DNA of 64,000 nucleotides from Burkholderia sp. MS389 (GCF_016899425.1 NZ_CP045994.1:1240001-1304000); one strand, 5' to 3'; positions 8,180 to 19,284 are shown, counted from the stretch's first letter. The notes: generated from the letters alone by a model not told the origin. Translations and numbers: made by a program.

Positions 8180-9631
8180 ATGGCATTACCCCTGGACAAC
8201 GTCAGCATGGCCGTGTTCTGCGACTTCGAGAACGTCGCGCTCGGCGTGCGCGATGCGAAGTACGAGAAATTCGACATCAAGCCCGTGCTGGAGCGCCTGC
8301 TGCTGAAAGGCAGCATCGTCGTGAAGAAGGCCTATTGCGACTGGGATCGCTACAAGGGCTTCAAGGCGTCGATGCACGAAGCGAGCTTCGAGCTGATCGA
8401 GATTCCGCACGTGCGCCAGTCGGGCAAGAACTCGGCCGACATCCGGCTCGTCGTGGATGCCCTTGACCTCTGCTACACGAAGTCGCACGTCGATACGTTC
8501 GTGATCATCAGCGGCGACTCGGATTTTTCGCCGCTCGTGTCGAAGCTGCGCGAGAACGCGAAGAAGGTGATCGGCGTCGGCGTGAAGAAATCGACGTCGG
8601 ATCTGCTGGTCGCGAACTGCGACGAATTCATCTTCTACGACGATCTGGTGCGCGAGCAGCAGCGTGCGCTCGCGAAGCGCGAACAGCAGCGCGCGGGCAA
8701 CGGCGGCGCGAAGCGACCGGACGAGCCGTCGCGCAAGCACGACATGGATGCGCGCAAGGCCGAGGCGATCGCGCTGGCGGTCGAGACGTTCGACGCGCTC
8801 GCGTCGGAGCGTGACGACGTCGGCAAGATCTGGGCGTCGGTGCTCAAGAGCGCGATCAAGCGTCGCAAGCCGGACTTCAACGAGTCGTACTACGGGTTCC
8901 GCGCGTTCGGCAACCTGCTCGACGAGGCGCAGGCGCGCGGCCTGCTCGAAGTGGGGCGCGACGACAAGTCGGGCGCGTTCGTGTCGCGGGCCCGCCAGTC
9001 GGCCGCGGCCGAGCACGTCGCGGCGGGCGGTGACGGTGGCGCGGCGCACCACGGCGCGCGCGCGGCGGAGCCGGCACCGGCCGGCCGCGACGCGCACCGT
9101 CGCGGGCAGCGCGCGGAAGCGGTCGTTCACGAAAGCGTGCAGTTCGACGCGGAAGAAGCGGAGTTTGCCGAGGTCGCTGATGCGGCGCCGGCCGATACGG
9201 CCGACGCGCCCGATGTGACCGACGCGCACGACGACGCGAAGGATGGCCGCAAGCGCGCGCGCAAGAGCGCGGCCAAGAAGACCGCCGCGAAGAAGGGCGC
9301 GGCCGCGAAGGGCGCCGGTCGCCACGCGGCCGGCAAGCCGGACGCCGCCGTGCAGGGCGATACGACACACGGTGGCGAAGCGCACGTGCCCGGCCGGCAT
9401 GCGGACGAACCGCACCGCGACGCGGCGCATGACGAGCGGCACGCGGCGGCGGCGGCCGAACCGGCGGCTCGCGCGTCCGACGCTCGGGACGAGGCCGTGC
9501 AACCGTCGCACGACGCGGCACTCCCCGAAGCGGCTGCCGAAGCCCCGGCCGCCGCCAAGCCGAAGAAACCGGCCCGCAAGGCGGCGCCGCGCTCGCGTCG
9601 TCCGCGCAAGACGACGGCTGCCGCCGAGTAA
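8180..9631 (+). CDS. NYN-domain and OST-HTH/LOTUS protein with basic tail
   Basis: A 483-residue probable RNA-binding or RNA-cleaving protein. Residues 8-150 are a NYN (PIN-like) domain with acidic motifs CDFENV, DIRLVVDAL and ISGDSDFSPL, the expected metal-site aspartates. Residues about 195-275 form an OST-HTH/LOTUS module (FDALASERDDVGKIWASV onward). The remainder is low-complexity, rich in Ala, Lys, Arg and His, with histone H1-like KKTAAKKGAAAK runs that could bind nucleic acid. Start is the ATG of MALPLDNVSM, with GGAG at 8171; an upstream ATG at 8117 lacks one. NYN plus LOTUS is a known bacterial pairing; the target RNA is unknown. Confidence 0.87.
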   Translation: MALPLDNVSMAVFCDFENVALGVRDAKYEKFDIKPVLERLLLKGSIVVKKAYCDWDRYKGFKASMHEASFELIEIPHVRQSGKNSADIRLVVDALDLCYTKSHVDTFVIISGDSDFSPLVSKLRENAKKVIGVGVKKSTSDLLVANCDEFIFYDDLVREQQRALAKREQQRAGNGGAKRPDEPSRKHDMDARKAEAIALAVETFDALASERDDVGKIWASVLKSAIKRRKPDFNESYYGFRAFGNLLDEAQARGLLEVGRDDKSGAFVSRARQSAAAEHVAAGGDGGAAHHGARAAEPAPAGRDAHRRGQRAEAVVHESVQFDAEEAEFAEVADAAPADTADAPDVTDAHDDAKDGRKRARKSAAKKTAAKKGAAAKGAGRHAAGKPDAAVQGDTTHGGEAHVPGRHADEPHRDAAHDERHAAAAAEPAARASDARDEAVQPSHDAALPEAAAEAPAAAKPKKPARKAAPRSRRPRKTTAAAE

Positions 9632-9730
9632 CGGCAGCGGGCGACAGTCGGACAATCGGCCGGGTCTCGTCCGCAACCGGGCGACACCCGCGCCGCGCAT
9701 GCCGGGCCGGCGCCCCGCCGGCCTGCCGCG

Positions 9731-10114
9731 CTACCCGTTCAGCACATACGGCTGCGTCATCACTTCGAGGAAGTGGCCGTCCGGATCGTCGAAGTACACG
9801 CCGCGTCCGCCGTTGTGGCGGTAGATGTCGCCGGCTTGCCGCTTCGCCGGATCGGCCCAGTGCGGCAACCCGCGTTCGCGAATGCGCGCGAGCACGCGGT
9901 CGAAGCCGGCTTCGTCGATCAGGAACGCGTAATGCTGCGACCGGATTTCCCCCGCCTGTTCGTAAAAATCGAGCGACACGCCGTTGTCGAGCGCGACGAC
10001 CAGCATTGCGCCGAACGGCGTCGGCGGCGGCAATTCCAGCAGTTCGGTGACGAAGCGGCTCGACGCATGCTTGTCGCGGCACCAGACGATCGTGTGATTG
10101 AGCTGGACGTTCAT
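9731..10114 (-). CDS. VOC family (glyoxalase/dioxygenase fold) protein
   Basis: A 127-residue single-unit vicinal-oxygen-chelate protein. The first beta strand LNHTIVWCRD provides a histidine and the C-terminal DPDGHFLEVMTQPY provides the classical histidine and glutamate metal ligands, so metal-dependent activity is possible. Function is not resolved; family members include lyases, dioxygenases and resistance proteins. The start at MNVQLNHT matches relatives I remember; an in-frame ATG 33 bp upstream would add MSTAAPSREPA. Neither start has a strong ribosome-binding site. Confidence 0.82.
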   Translation of the reverse strand: MNVQLNHTIVWCRDKHASSRFVTELLELPPPTPFGAMLVVALDNGVSLDFYEQAGEIRSQHYAFLIDEAGFDRVLARIRERGLPHWADPAKRQAGDIYRHNGGRGVYFDDPDGHFLEVMTQPYVLNG

Positions 10115-10211
10115 GGCGGGTTCCCGGGAAGGCGCGGCGGTGGACATGGACACACGATAGCCGATCGCGGCCGGCAAACAAGCCCGGCAACCGAGCCCGC
10201 CAATCAAGCGC

Positions 10212-10238
10212 AAAAGACGGCTGCCCGAAGGGCAGCCG
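10212..10238 (-). terminator. Rho-independent terminator of mdtABC
   Basis: CGGCTGCCC (10218-10226) and GGGCAGCCG (10230-10238) form a 9-bp stem with a GAA loop. Reading on minus, TCTTTTG follows. It sits 8 bp beyond the mdtC stop. Confidence 0.75.
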
Positions 10239-10245
10239 CTTTCCG

Positions 10246-13200
10246 TCACTCGCCGGCGACCGCCGGCCCGCCGGTATTGCCGCGGCGGTTGCGGCGCTTC
10301 TCGCCCCATACGCGGAACCGGTCCATGTACAGGTAGACGACGGGCGTCGTATAGAGCGTCAGCACCTGCGACATCACCAGGCCGCCGGCGATCGCGATCC
10401 CGAGCGGCGCGCGCAGCTCGGCGCCGTCGCCGCTGCCGAACGCGAGCGGCAGCGCGCCGAGCAGCGCCGCCATCGTCGTCATCATGATCGGGCGGAAGCG
10501 CAGCAGGCACGCCTCGTGGATCGCGTCGAACGACGACTTCCCGTTGTTGCGCGTCTGGTCGATCGCGAAGTCGACCATCATGATCGCGTTCTTCTTCACG
10601 ATGCCGATCAGCAGGATCACGCCGATCAGCGCGATGATGCTGAACTCGGTCTTGAACAGCAGCAGCGCGAGCAGCGCGCCGACGCCGGCCGACGGCAGCG
10701 TCGACAGGATCGTGATCGGGTGGATGTAGCTCTCGTACAGGATCCCGAGCACGATGTAGACGGCCAGCAGCGCCGCGAGGATCAGGATCGGTTGATCGTT
10801 CATCGACTGCTGGAACGCCTGCGCGGTGCCCTGGAAGCTGCCGACGATCGTCGGCGGGACGCCGATCTGCGCCATCGTCTGATAGATGATCTGCGTCGCC
10901 TGCGACAGCGACACGCCCGGCGGCAGGTTGAACGAGATCGTCGTCGCGACGAACAGCCCCTGGTGGTTGACCGACAACGGCGTCGTGCTCGGCCCGAACG
11001 TCGCGATCGCCGACAGCGGGATCATCGTCGACTTCGACGTCGACACCGACGCGCCCGACGACGCGCTCGACTTGCCGCTCGCCGCGATCGCGTTGAGCGC
11101 CTGGTTGCGCGCGGAGTCGGACGCGATCGCCGCGGCGCTCTGCGCGGCCGTGCCGGCGCTCGACGTGCCGGCCGAGGTCGCGACGAAGGTGCCGGCGGCC
11201 GCGTTGGTGGTCTGCGAGCCGTTCGCGCTGCCGCCCGACGTGCTGATCCACACCTGGTTGAGCATCTCCGGGCTCTGCCAGTACTTCGGCGCGACCTCCA
11301 TCACGACGTGGTACTGGTTCAGCGGGTTGTAGATCGTCGAGACCTGGCGCTGGCCGAACGCGTCGTACAGCGTGTTGTCGATCTGCGCGGGCTTGATGCC
11401 GAACCGCGCGGCCGTCGCGCGGTCGATCGTCACCATCGCCTCGAGGCCGCCTTGCTGCTGGTCGGAGTTCACGTCGGTCAGCTCGGGGCGCTTCTGCAGC
11501 GCTTCGGTCAGGATCGGCCCCCACTTGTACAGGTCGGCGCTCGAATCGCCGAGCAGCGTGAACTGGTACTGCGCGTTGCTCTGCCGGCCGCCGACGCGGA
11601 TGTCCTGCGCCGCCTGCAGGAACGTGCGCGCGCCCGCCACGTCCGCCAGCCGCGGGCGCAGCTGCTGGATCACCTGGTCGGCCGACAGCTTGCGCTCGGT
11701 GCGGTCCTTCAGCGTGACGAACATGAAGCCCGAGTTGGTCTGCGTGCCGCCGGTGAAGCCCGCGACGCTCTTCACGTTCGGGTTGCCCTGCACGATCCGC
11801 ATCATCTCGGAGAACTTCAGCTTCATCGCCTGGAACGACGTCGACTGGTCGGCCTGGATGCCGCCGATCATCAGCCCGGTGTCCTGCTGCGGGAAAAAGC
11901 CCTTCGGCACGACGACGTACAGGTAGAGGTTCAGCCCGATCGTCGCGAACAGCGTCAGCAGGATCAGCAGCGGCCGGCGCAGCGCCCACGACAGCGAACG
12001 CTCGTAGCCGCGCTGCATGCGCGCGAAGCCGCGTTCGAGGAAGCGCCCGAAGCGGCCCTCGCTTTGCGGGTCGTGTTGTTCCGGCAGCAGGCGCGCGCAC
12101 ATCATCGGCGTGAGCGTGAGCGACACCGCGAGCGACACGGCGATCGCGAGCGACAGCGTCAGCGCGAACTCGCGGAACAGGCGCCCGACGATCCCGCCCA
12201 TCAGCAGGATCGGCAGGAACACCGCGACGAGCGAGATGCTCATCGACAGCACCGTGAAGCCGACTTCGCGGGCGCCGTCGAACGCCGCCTGCATCCGCGG
12301 CTTGCCGTTCTCGATGTGCCGCGAGATGTTCTCGAGCACGACGATCGCGTCGTCGACGACGAAGCCGGTCGCGACGATCAGCGCCATCAGCGACAGGTTG
12401 TCGATCGAGAAGCCGAGCAGGTACATCGCGCCGAACGTGCCGACGATCGAGATCGGCACCGCGACGCTCGGGATCAGCGTCGCGCGCCAGTTGCGCAGGA
12501 ACAGGAACACGACCATCACGACGAGGCTGATCGCGATCAGCAGCGTGTGCTCGGTGTCCTTCAGCGACGCGCGGATGGTGGTCGAGCGGTCGAGCACCGG
12601 CGTGACCGTGATGTCGGCCGGCAGCGACGCGGTGAGCTGGGGCAGCGCCGCGCGCACGCGGTCGAGCGTCTCGATGATGTTCGCGCCGGGCGACCGGTAG
12701 AGGATCACGAGCACCGCGCGCTTGCCGTTCGACAAACCGAGGTTGCGCAGGTCCTCGACCGAATCGACGACGTCGGACAGGTCGGACAGCCGCACGGCCG
12801 AGCCGTTGCGGTACGCGACGACGAGGTCGCGGTATTGCGACGCCTGGGACGCCTGGTCGTTCGTATAGAGCTGGAAGCGCTGCGGGCCGAACTCGATCGC
12901 GCCCTTCGGCGCGTTGGCGTTCGCGGAGGCCAGTGCGGCGCGCACGTCCTCGAGGCCGATCCCGTAGTGGAACAGCGACTGCGGTTCGAGCTCGACGCGC
13001 ACGGCCGGGTTCGCGGAGCCGCTCACGGTGACCTGGCCGATCCCGTCGATCTGCGACAGCGACTGCTGCAGCACCGTCGACGCGGCGTCGTACACCTTCG
13101 CCGGCGACGCCGTTTCCGAGGTCAGCGCGACGACCATGATCGGCGAATCGGCCGGGTTGACCTTGCGGTAGGTCGGGTTGCTCTTCAGCGCGGCGGGCAG

Positions 13201-13554
13201 ATCGGCGCGCGCCGCGTTGATCGCGGCCTGCACGTCGCGCGCGGCGCCGTCGATGTCGCGGTTCAGGCCGAACTGCAGGATGATCCGTGCATTGCCGACC
13301 GTGCTCGTCGACGTCATTTCGGAGACGTCCGCGATCGAGCCGAGGTGCCGCTCCAGCGGGCTCGTCACGCTGGTCGCGACCGTTTCCGGGCTCGCGCCCG
13401 GCAGCGACGCCTGCACCGAGATCGTCGGGAAATCGACCTGCGGCAGCGGCGACACCGGCAGCTTGATGAACGCGAACAGGCCCGCGAGCGCGACGCCGAG
13501 CGCGAGCAGCGTCGTCGCGACGGGGCGGGTGATGAAGGGACGCGACAGGTTCAT
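10246..13554 (-). CDS. mdtC: RND efflux transporter, MdtC-like
   Basis: Inner-membrane resistance-nodulation-division pump subunit of the MdtABC type, which forms mixed MdtB/MdtC trimers and exports drugs, bile salts or metals by proton antiport. The sequence starts [20 protein letters not shown] (TM1) and has [14 protein letters not shown] in TM4 with the proton-relay aspartate pair, plus the late [16 protein letters not shown] helix. At 1,102 residues it is about 70 longer than usual. The excess is a Ser/Ala/Gly/Thr-rich insertion at about residues 772-843 in the second periplasmic loop. The start is MNLSRPF; the frame reads far upstream into mdtB but without a start context. Confidence 0.93.
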   Translation of the reverse strand: MNLSRPFITRPVATTLLALGVALAGLFAFIKLPVSPLPQVDFPTISVQASLPGASPETVATSVTSPLERHLGSIADVSEMTSTSTVGNARIILQFGLNRDIDGAARDVQAAINAARADLPAALKSNPTYRKVNPADSPIMVVALTSETASPAKVYDAASTVLQQSLSQIDGIGQVTVSGSANPAVRVELEPQSLFHYGIGLEDVRAALASANANAPKGAIEFGPQRFQLYTNDQASQASQYRDLVVAYRNGSAVRLSDLSDVVDSVEDLRNLGLSNGKRAVLVILYRSPGANIIETLDRVRAALPQLTASLPADITVTPVLDRSTTIRASLKDTEHTLLIAISLVVMVVFLFLRNWRATLIPSVAVPISIVGTFGAMYLLGFSIDNLSLMALIVATGFVVDDAIVVLENISRHIENGKPRMQAAFDGAREVGFTVLSMSISLVAVFLPILLMGGIVGRLFREFALTLSLAIAVSLAVSLTLTPMMCARLLPEQHDPQSEGRFGRFLERGFARMQRGYERSLSWALRRPLLILLTLFATIGLNLYLYVVVPKGFFPQQDTGLMIGGIQADQSTSFQAMKLKFSEMMRIVQGNPNVKSVAGFTGGTQTNSGFMFVTLKDRTERKLSADQVIQQLRPRLADVAGARTFLQAAQDIRVGGRQSNAQYQFTLLGDSSADLYKWGPILTEALQKRPELTDVNSDQQQGGLEAMVTIDRATAARFGIKPAQIDNTLYDAFGQRQVSTIYNPLNQYHVVMEVAPKYWQSPEMLNQVWISTSGGSANGSQTTNAAAGTFVATSAGTSSAGTAAQSAAAIASDSARNQALNAIAASGKSSASSGASVSTSKSTMIPLSAIATFGPSTTPLSVNHQGLFVATTISFNLPPGVSLSQATQIIYQTMAQIGVPPTIVGSFQGTAQAFQQSMNDQPILILAALLAVYIVLGILYESYIHPITILSTLPSAGVGALLALLLFKTEFSIIALIGVILLIGIVKKNAIMMVDFAIDQTRNNGKSSFDAIHEACLLRFRPIMMTTMAALLGALPLAFGSGDGAELRAPLGIAIAGGLVMSQVLTLYTTPVVYLYMDRFRVWGEKRRNRRGNTGGPAVAGE

Positions 13555-13590
13555 GTCGGCACTCGCTGGGCCGCCCCAAGGGTGCCGACC

Positions 13591-13627
13591 GCCCCCGTGG
13601 GGGGCAGCGAACGAAGTGAGCGTGGGG
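13591..13627. repeat. palindromic intergenic repeat (REP-like) between mdtB and mdtC
   Basis: GCCCCC (13591-13596) pairs with GGGGGC (13600-13605), directly followed by CGAACGAAGTGAGCGTGGGG. I recognise this composite as a sequence scattered between genes in Burkholderiales genomes, but it occurs only once here so its repeat status cannot be shown. It lies in the 83-bp mdtB-mdtC gap and may modulate their relative expression. Confidence 0.5.
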
Positions 13628-13637
13628 GTCGTTTCAT

Positions 13638-16600
13638 TTACGCATCCGTGCGCGTGCCGGCTTGCGGGCCGTGGCGTTCGAACCAGCCGCGCACGCGGCG
13701 CGCGAGCGAGTCGAAGCCGAGATAGATCACGGGCGTCGTAAACAGCGTCAGCACCTGCGACACGATCAGGCCGCCGGCGATCGCGATCCCGAGCGGCTGG
13801 CGCAGCTCGGAGCCCGCGCCGGAGCCGACGATCAGCGGCACCGCGCCGAGCAGCGCGGCGAGCGTCGTCATCAGGATCGGCCGGAAGCGCAGCAGGCACG
13901 CCTGGTAGATCGCCTCGCGCGGCGGCTTGCCTTCGACGCGTTCGGCCTCGAGCGCGAAGTCGATCATCATGATCGCGTTCTTCTTTACGATGCCGATCAG
14001 CAGCACGATGCCGATGATCCCGATGATGTCGAGGTCGTGCCCGGTGATCATCAGCGCGAGCAGCGCGCCGACGCCGGCCGACGGCAGCGTCGACAGGATC
14101 GTGATCGGGTGGATGTAGCTCTCGTACAGCACGCCGAGCACGATGTACATCGTGACGACCGCCGCGAGGATCAGGAACAGCTGGTTCGACAGCGACGCCT
14201 GGAACGCGAGCGCCGCGCCCTGGAAGCGCGTCTGGAACGAGCCGGGCAGGCCGATGTCCTTCTCGGCGGCCTCGATCGCCTTGACGGCCTCGCCGAGCGA
14301 CGCGCCCGGCGCGAGGTTGAACGAGATGGTCGTCGACGGGAACTGCGACAGGTGCGCGACCAGCAGCGGCGACGGCCGCTCGTGGAACGACGCGATCGAC
14401 GACAGCGGCACCTGGCCGCCGCCGGCCGACGGCAGGTAGATGTCGTTCAGCGATTGCGCGTAGTGCTGCTCCTTCGGCTCCGATTCGAGAATCACGCGGT
14501 ACTGGTTCGACTGCGTGAAGATCGTCGACACGATGCGCTGGCCGAACGCGTCGTACAGCGCGTTGTCGACGGTCGCCGGCGTGATGCCGAAGCGCGCGGC
14601 GCTCGCGCGGTCGATCTCGATGTACACCGACTGGCCGTTGCTCTGCAGGTCGGTCGCGACGTCGGCGAGCGACGGCTCCTGCTGCAGCCGCGCGACGAGC
14701 TTCGGCACCCAGGTCGCGAATTCTTCCGAGTTCGGGCTCGTCAGCATGAACTGGTACTGCGTCGGGCTGACCGTCGAATCGATCGTCAGGTCCTGCACCG
14801 GCTGCATGAACAGCGAAATGCCGGTGACGTTCGCGACGCGCTGCTGCAAGTCGCGGATGATCTGCGCGGCGGTTTCGGTGCGTTCGTCGCGTGCCTTCAG
14901 GTTGATCAGCATCCGGCCGCTGTTCAGCGTGATGTTGCTGCCGTCGACGCCGATGAACGACGTTAGGCTGTCGATGTTCGGGTCCTTCAGGATTTCGGCC
15001 GCGAGCGCCTGCTGGCGTTCGGCCATCGCGCCGTACGAGATCGACTGCGGCGCCTGCGTGATCGCCTGGATCACGCCGGTGTCCTGCGCGGGGAAGAAGC
15101 CCTTCGGCACGAACACATAGAGCAGGGCGGTCAGCCCGAGCGTCAGCAGCGCGACGACGAGCGTCGAGCGCTGGCGGTTCAGCACCCATTCGAGCGCGAC
15201 CGCGTAGCGCGCGATCACCCAGTCGATCGCGCGGTGCACGCGCGCCTCGAAGCGGTGGCTCTCCGGCGGCGGCGAATGGCGCAGCAGCTTCGCGCACAGC
15301 ATCGGCACGAGCGTGAGCGACACGATCGCCGAGATCACGATCGTCACCGCGAGCGTGATCGCGAATTCGTGGAAGAGGCGGCCGACCACGTCGCCCATGA
15401 ACAGCAGCGGGATCAGCACCGCGATCAGCGACACCGTCAGCGAGATGATCGTGAAGCCGATCTGCCGCGAACCCTTCAGCGCGGCCTCGAGCCCCGTCTC
15501 GCCTTCCTCGACGTAGCGCGCGATGTTCTCGATCATCACGATCGCGTCGTCGACGACGAAGCCGGTCGCGATCGTGAGCGCCATCAGCGACAGGTTGTTC
15601 AGCGAGAAGCCGGCCATGTACATCACCGCGAGCGTGCCGATCAGCGACAGCGGCACCGACAGGCTCGGAATGATCGTCGCGTAGACGTTCGCGAGGAACA
15701 GGTACATCACCAGCACGACGAGCGCGACCGCGAGCAGCAGCTCGAACTGCACGTCGCGCACGGCCGCGCGGATCATCGTCGTGCGGTCGGTGACGATCTC
15801 GACGTCGAGCGCGGCCGGCAGCGTTTCCTGCAGCTTCGGCAACTGCGCCTTGATCGCGTCGACGGTCGCGATCACGTTCGCGCCCGGCTGGCGCTGCACG
15901 TTCAGGATGATCGCCGGGTCCGCATTCACCCATGCGCCGAGCTTGGTGTTCTCCGAGCCGGCGACGACCGTCGCGACGTCGGTCAGCATCACCGGGCGGC
16001 CGTTCTTGTACGCGACGACCGCGCTGTTGTACTGGTCGGCGCTCGTCAGCTGGTCGTTCGCGTTGATCGTATACGCGCGCGTCGGGCCGTCGAAGTTGCC
16101 CTTCGGCGTGTTGACGTTCAGGTTCGAGATCGTCGTGCGCAGGTCGTCGAGGTTCATCCCGTACTGCGCGAGCGCGGTCGGGTTCGCCTGGATCCGCACG
16201 GCCGGCCGGTTGCCGCCCGACAGGCTCACGAGGCCGACGCCGGCGATCTGCGAGATCTTCATCGCGAGGCGCGTGTCCGCGAGGTCCTGCACCTGCGTGA
16301 GCGGCAGCGTCTTCGACTTGACGGCGAGCGTCAGGACCGGCGCATCGGCCGGGTTCACCTTCGCGTAGATCGGCGGGGCGGGCAGGTCGGACGGCAGCAG
16401 GTTGCCGGCCGCGTTGATCGCGGCCTGCACTTCCTGTTCGGCGATGTCGAGCGGCAGGTCGAGCGAGAACTGCAGCGTGATCACCGACGCGCCGGCCGAG
16501 CTTTGCGACGACATCTGGTTCAGCGACGGCATCTGCCCGAACTGGCGTTCGAGCGGCGCGGTGACCGACGACGTCATCACCTCCGGGCTCGCGCCCGGAT

Positions 16601-16751
16601 AGAAGGTCTGGACCTGGATCGTTGGATAGTCGACTTCGGGCAGCGCGGCGAGCGGCAGGAAGCGCAGCGCGACGAGACCGGCCAGCATGATCGCCGCCAT
16701 CAGGAGAGCGGTGCCGACCGGCCGGAGAATGAAGAGGCGGGATGGATTCAT
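13638..16751 (-). CDS. mdtB: RND efflux transporter, MdtB-like
   Basis: A 1,037-residue RND pump subunit, full length. TM1 begins at [17 protein letters not shown], and [17 protein letters not shown] carries the TM4 aspartate pair. The late [18 protein letters not shown] and [20 protein letters not shown] are family signatures. It is co-oriented with mdtA (15 bp upstream) and mdtC (83 bp downstream), so the three form one operon. No outer-membrane TolC partner is encoded nearby, so a housekeeping TolC homologue elsewhere is presumed, as for E. coli MdtABC. Confidence 0.93.
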   Translation of the reverse strand: MNPSRLFILRPVGTALLMAAIMLAGLVALRFLPLAALPEVDYPTIQVQTFYPGASPEVMTSSVTAPLERQFGQMPSLNQMSSQSSAGASVITLQFSLDLPLDIAEQEVQAAINAAGNLLPSDLPAPPIYAKVNPADAPVLTLAVKSKTLPLTQVQDLADTRLAMKISQIAGVGLVSLSGGNRPAVRIQANPTALAQYGMNLDDLRTTISNLNVNTPKGNFDGPTRAYTINANDQLTSADQYNSAVVAYKNGRPVMLTDVATVVAGSENTKLGAWVNADPAIILNVQRQPGANVIATVDAIKAQLPKLQETLPAALDVEIVTDRTTMIRAAVRDVQFELLLAVALVVLVMYLFLANVYATIIPSLSVPLSLIGTLAVMYMAGFSLNNLSLMALTIATGFVVDDAIVMIENIARYVEEGETGLEAALKGSRQIGFTIISLTVSLIAVLIPLLFMGDVVGRLFHEFAITLAVTIVISAIVSLTLVPMLCAKLLRHSPPPESHRFEARVHRAIDWVIARYAVALEWVLNRQRSTLVVALLTLGLTALLYVFVPKGFFPAQDTGVIQAITQAPQSISYGAMAERQQALAAEILKDPNIDSLTSFIGVDGSNITLNSGRMLINLKARDERTETAAQIIRDLQQRVANVTGISLFMQPVQDLTIDSTVSPTQYQFMLTSPNSEEFATWVPKLVARLQQEPSLADVATDLQSNGQSVYIEIDRASAARFGITPATVDNALYDAFGQRIVSTIFTQSNQYRVILESEPKEQHYAQSLNDIYLPSAGGGQVPLSSIASFHERPSPLLVAHLSQFPSTTISFNLAPGASLGEAVKAIEAAEKDIGLPGSFQTRFQGAALAFQASLSNQLFLILAAVVTMYIVLGVLYESYIHPITILSTLPSAGVGALLALMITGHDLDIIGIIGIVLLIGIVKKNAIMMIDFALEAERVEGKPPREAIYQACLLRFRPILMTTLAALLGAVPLIVGSGAGSELRQPLGIAIAGGLIVSQVLTLFTTPVIYLGFDSLARRVRGWFERHGPQAGTRTDA

Positions 16752-16766
16752 CGAGCGGCCCGCGCG

Positions 16767-18140
16767 TTACTGGGCCGCGGGGGCCGCGGCCTGCGACGCG
16801 CCGTGCTTGTGTCCGCCGCGATGACCGGCCGCGCCCGAGGCCGCCGAGGCGCCCGACGCCGCGCCGGCGCCGTGCGCGCCCGACGCGCCTTTCGGCTTGT
16901 CGGCCGGAATCGAGATCTTCGCGCCTTCGCGCAGGCGGTCCGAGCCGTCGGTCACCACGCGCTCGCCGAGCGCGACGCCGCTGACGATGCTCGTGCGTTC
17001 GCCGTCGACCGGCCCGATCGTGACCTTGCGCACGGTCACCGTATCGTCGGGTTTGACGACGTAGACGAACTGGCCGATCGAGCCCGTCAGCACGGCGGAG
17101 GTCGGCACGATCGTCGCGTTGCGCATCACGTCGACGAGCAGCCGCGTGTTCACGAACTGATTCGGGAACAGCATGCCTGCCTTGTTATCGAAATTCGCGC
17201 GCAGCTTGACCGTGCCGGTGCTCGTGTCGATCTGGTTGTCGAGCGTCGCGAGCGCGCCCGTCTCGAGCGGCACCGTGTTGTTGCGGTTGTACGCGGTGAC
17301 CGACAGCTTCTGGCCCGCGTTCACCTGCTTGAGGATTTGCGGCAGGTTGTCTTCCGACGTCGTGAAGATCACGCTCATCGGCTGCAACTGCGTGATCACG
17401 ACGATGCCGTTGGTATCGCCCGGCGTCACGTAGTTGCCGGGGTCGACCTGGCGCAGGCCGACGCGGCCCGACACCGGCGCCGTGATGCGCGCATACGTGA
17501 GATTGAGTTTCGCGGAATCGATCGCGGCCTGGTCGGTCTTCACCGCGCCTTCGTACTGCTTGACGAGGGACGCCTGCGTATCGACGGTTTGCGACGCGAT
17601 CGAGTCCTGCGACAGCAGCGTCTGGTAGCGCTTCAGGTCGAGGCGGGCGGTCGCGAGCAGCGCCGCGTCGCGCGCATGCGTGCCTTCGGCGTTCTCGAGC
17701 GCGACCTGGTACGGACGCGGGTCGATCTGCGCGAGCACGTCGCCCTTCTTGACGAGCTGGCCTTCCTGGAACGACACCGACTGCAGGTAGCCCGACAGCT
17801 GCGTCTTCACCGTCACGTTCGCGAGCGGCGTGACCGTGCCGAGCGCGGACAGCACGATCGGCATCTCGCCCTGCGTCGCGGTCGCGACCTGCACCGGCTG
17901 CGGCATGTTCGCCATCGCGGCGGGGCCGCCGCGGCCGCGATGGCTGCCCGCGGCGGCGCTGGCGCCCGCGCCTTTCGCGGTGCTGCCTGCCGCCGGCGTG
18001 CGGTTCCACGGGTGCCACCACAACAGGCCGCCGATCACGACGACCGCGGCGGTGCCGATCAGCAGCGTGCGGCGCGGGCGCCGGGCGACGGCGGGCGCGG
18101 GGTCTTTCGAAGGGGGCGTGGGCTTTTGTTCGTTATCCAT
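16767..18140 (-). CDS. mdtA: RND periplasmic adaptor (membrane fusion protein), MdtA-like
   Basis: A 457-residue HlyD/AcrA-type adaptor linking the MdtBC pump to an outer-membrane channel. It has an N-terminal membrane anchor ([18 protein letters not shown], about residues 24-42) without a lipobox. Then come the lipoyl half-motifs around [18 protein letters not shown] and [18 protein letters not shown], a coiled-coil hairpin between them, and the beta-barrel domain. Both ends carry Ala/Gly/His-rich low-complexity stretches; the C-terminal tail ends in His-rich [10 protein letters not shown]. It is the first gene of the operon; GTTAC-type repeats lie upstream. Confidence 0.93.
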   Translation of the reverse strand: MDNEQKPTPPSKDPAPAVARRPRRTLLIGTAAVVVIGGLLWWHPWNRTPAAGSTAKGAGASAAAGSHRGRGGPAAMANMPQPVQVATATQGEMPIVLSALGTVTPLANVTVKTQLSGYLQSVSFQEGQLVKKGDVLAQIDPRPYQVALENAEGTHARDAALLATARLDLKRYQTLLSQDSIASQTVDTQASLVKQYEGAVKTDQAAIDSAKLNLTYARITAPVSGRVGLRQVDPGNYVTPGDTNGIVVITQLQPMSVIFTTSEDNLPQILKQVNAGQKLSVTAYNRNNTVPLETGALATLDNQIDTSTGTVKLRANFDNKAGMLFPNQFVNTRLLVDVMRNATIVPTSAVLTGSIGQFVYVVKPDDTVTVRKVTIGPVDGERTSIVSGVALGERVVTDGSDRLREGAKISIPADKPKGASGAHGAGAASGASAASGAAGHRGGHKHGASQAAAPAAQ

Positions 18141-18323
18141 CGTGTTCTGTCAGGAAGACGGCGCGGCGGGCCGGAAATCGGGCTGCTCGGCTGCGCGTGG
18201 GCGTGCGGGTGACGGGACGGGGCGGCCCGGCTCGGTCCGGGGCCCCGCCGATCCGCGCGGGAAAAGAGCGGTGCGCACCGCGAATGCGGCGCGACGATGG
18301 GCATGATCCTACGTGCCGTCCCC

Positions 18324-18367
18324 GTTACAGTCCAGCGGTCTATCTTTCAACGGGTTACGGTCGTTAC
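18324..18367 (-). promoter_or_regulatory. GTTAC/GTAAC repeats upstream of mdtA
   Basis: GTTAC occurs at 18324, 18354 and 18363, with a fourth at 18395 that partly forms the stop of the next gene. The 9-bp and 30-bp offsets approximate whole helical turns, as for tandem response-regulator sites. They lie about 185-225 bp before the mdtA start. The regulator is not identifiable from here. Confidence 0.3.
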
Positions 18368-18395
18368 ACAACGCGACGGCGCGATGACGAAACGG

Positions 18396-19220
18396 TTACA
18401 GGCCGATGCGCCGGGCCGGCGCGCCGCCGATTTCGCGGGTGATTTTCGTGATGCATTCCTGCAGCGCGGGCACCACGTGCTGCTGCAGCCATTCGGGCGG
18501 ACACTGGTGCGACGCGCCGCCGCAATTCACCGAATAGCGCTGGCCCGACGGGCCGACGAAACCGGCCGCGACCGCATTCAGGCCTTCGCGCCATTCGCCG
18601 ATCGCGATCGCGTGGCCGTCGCGCATCGCTTCGTCGAGCGCGGGCGTCAGGCGGGCGGATACGTGCGGCCAGTCGTCGCCGGCCGTGGTGCGCAGCGACT
18701 CGAGCAGCTGGCGGCGCTCGTCGTCCTCGAGCGCGGCGAGATACGCGCGGCCCACGGCCGTACGCGCGATGTCCATCCGCGAGCCGATCTCGAGGCGCGT
18801 GACGAGCACGGCCGAGCGCGGGCGGATCACGTCGATCGCGACCATGTCGAGCCGGTCGCGCACCGCGAGGTGCACGGACAGCGACGTGCGCTCGGCCAGC
18901 TCGATCATGAACGGCCGCGAACGCGCGCGGATGTCGAAGTTGCGCAGGAAACCGTGGCTCAGTTCGAGCACCGACGCGGTCAGCACGAAGCGCTCGCTGT
19001 CGGGCAACTGGAACAGGAAGCCGGCGCTGACGAGCGTCGCGGTGATGCGCGAGACGGTCGGCTTCGGGATGCCGGTCAATTCGGTCAGTTCGCGGTTGCT
19101 GACGGGCGCGTCGGCAGCCGCGATGCGGCGCAGCACGGCGAGGCCGCGGGCAAGGGCGGTGATCTCGTCGGGCGACGATTCACGGTCCCGCGACGCGGGA
19201 GAGGTTACAGGTGTCGACAC
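18396..19220 (-). CDS. IclR-family transcriptional regulator
   Basis: A 274-residue regulator. An N-terminal winged helix-turn-helix (about residues 20-80) contains VSNRELTELTGIPKPTVSRI, followed by the IclR ligand-binding domain (about 95-265) with conserved ARTAVGRAYLA and the C-terminal cysteine region SVNCGG. Start is GTG, with AGAGAG upstream; no ATG is available. A -35/-10 pair lies upstream, with a GAAA-N5-TTTC palindrome directly after the -10, so the gene is probably autoregulated. Family members often control aromatic or sugar-acid catabolism, but no catabolic genes are adjacent; the ligand is unknown. Confidence 0.88.
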   Translation of the reverse strand: MSTPVTSPASRDRESSPDEITALARGLAVLRRIAAADAPVSNRELTELTGIPKPTVSRITATLVSAGFLFQLPDSERFVLTASVLELSHGFLRNFDIRARSRPFMIELAERTSLSVHLAVRDRLDMVAIDVIRPRSAVLVTRLEIGSRMDIARTAVGRAYLAALEDDERRQLLESLRTTAGDDWPHVSARLTPALDEAMRDGHAIAIGEWREGLNAVAAGFVGPSGQRYSVNCGGASHQCPPEWLQQHVVPALQECITKITREIGGAPARRIGL

Positions 19221-19240
19221 GAGGGATTCTCTCTAATTCC

Positions 19241-19284
19241 GAAACTCGATTTCAATTTTGTTGGTATTGTAGGACTATTGTCAA
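19241..19284 (-). promoter_or_regulatory. promoter and probable operator of the IclR-family gene
   Basis: On minus, TTGACA (19284-19279) is followed after 18 bp by CAAAAT (19260-19255), then at once by the imperfect palindrome GAAA-N5-TTTC (19253-19241), covering the expected start of transcription. The site resembles the GAAAC...GTTTC core known for the IclR-family repressor KdgR. Regulation by the adjacent IclR protein is inference. Confidence 0.6.

Noticed and set aside
7935..8306. 123-residue frame with GVPAS repeats
   Set aside because: It simply translates the 15-bp tandem repeat and then runs out of phase into the NYN gene; no ribosome site.
10246..15933. Open frame joining mdtB-antiphase sequence to mdtC as one 1,895-residue protein
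   Set aside because: Only the part from 13554 onward matches an RND protein; the upstream part is an out-of-phase reading of mdtB.
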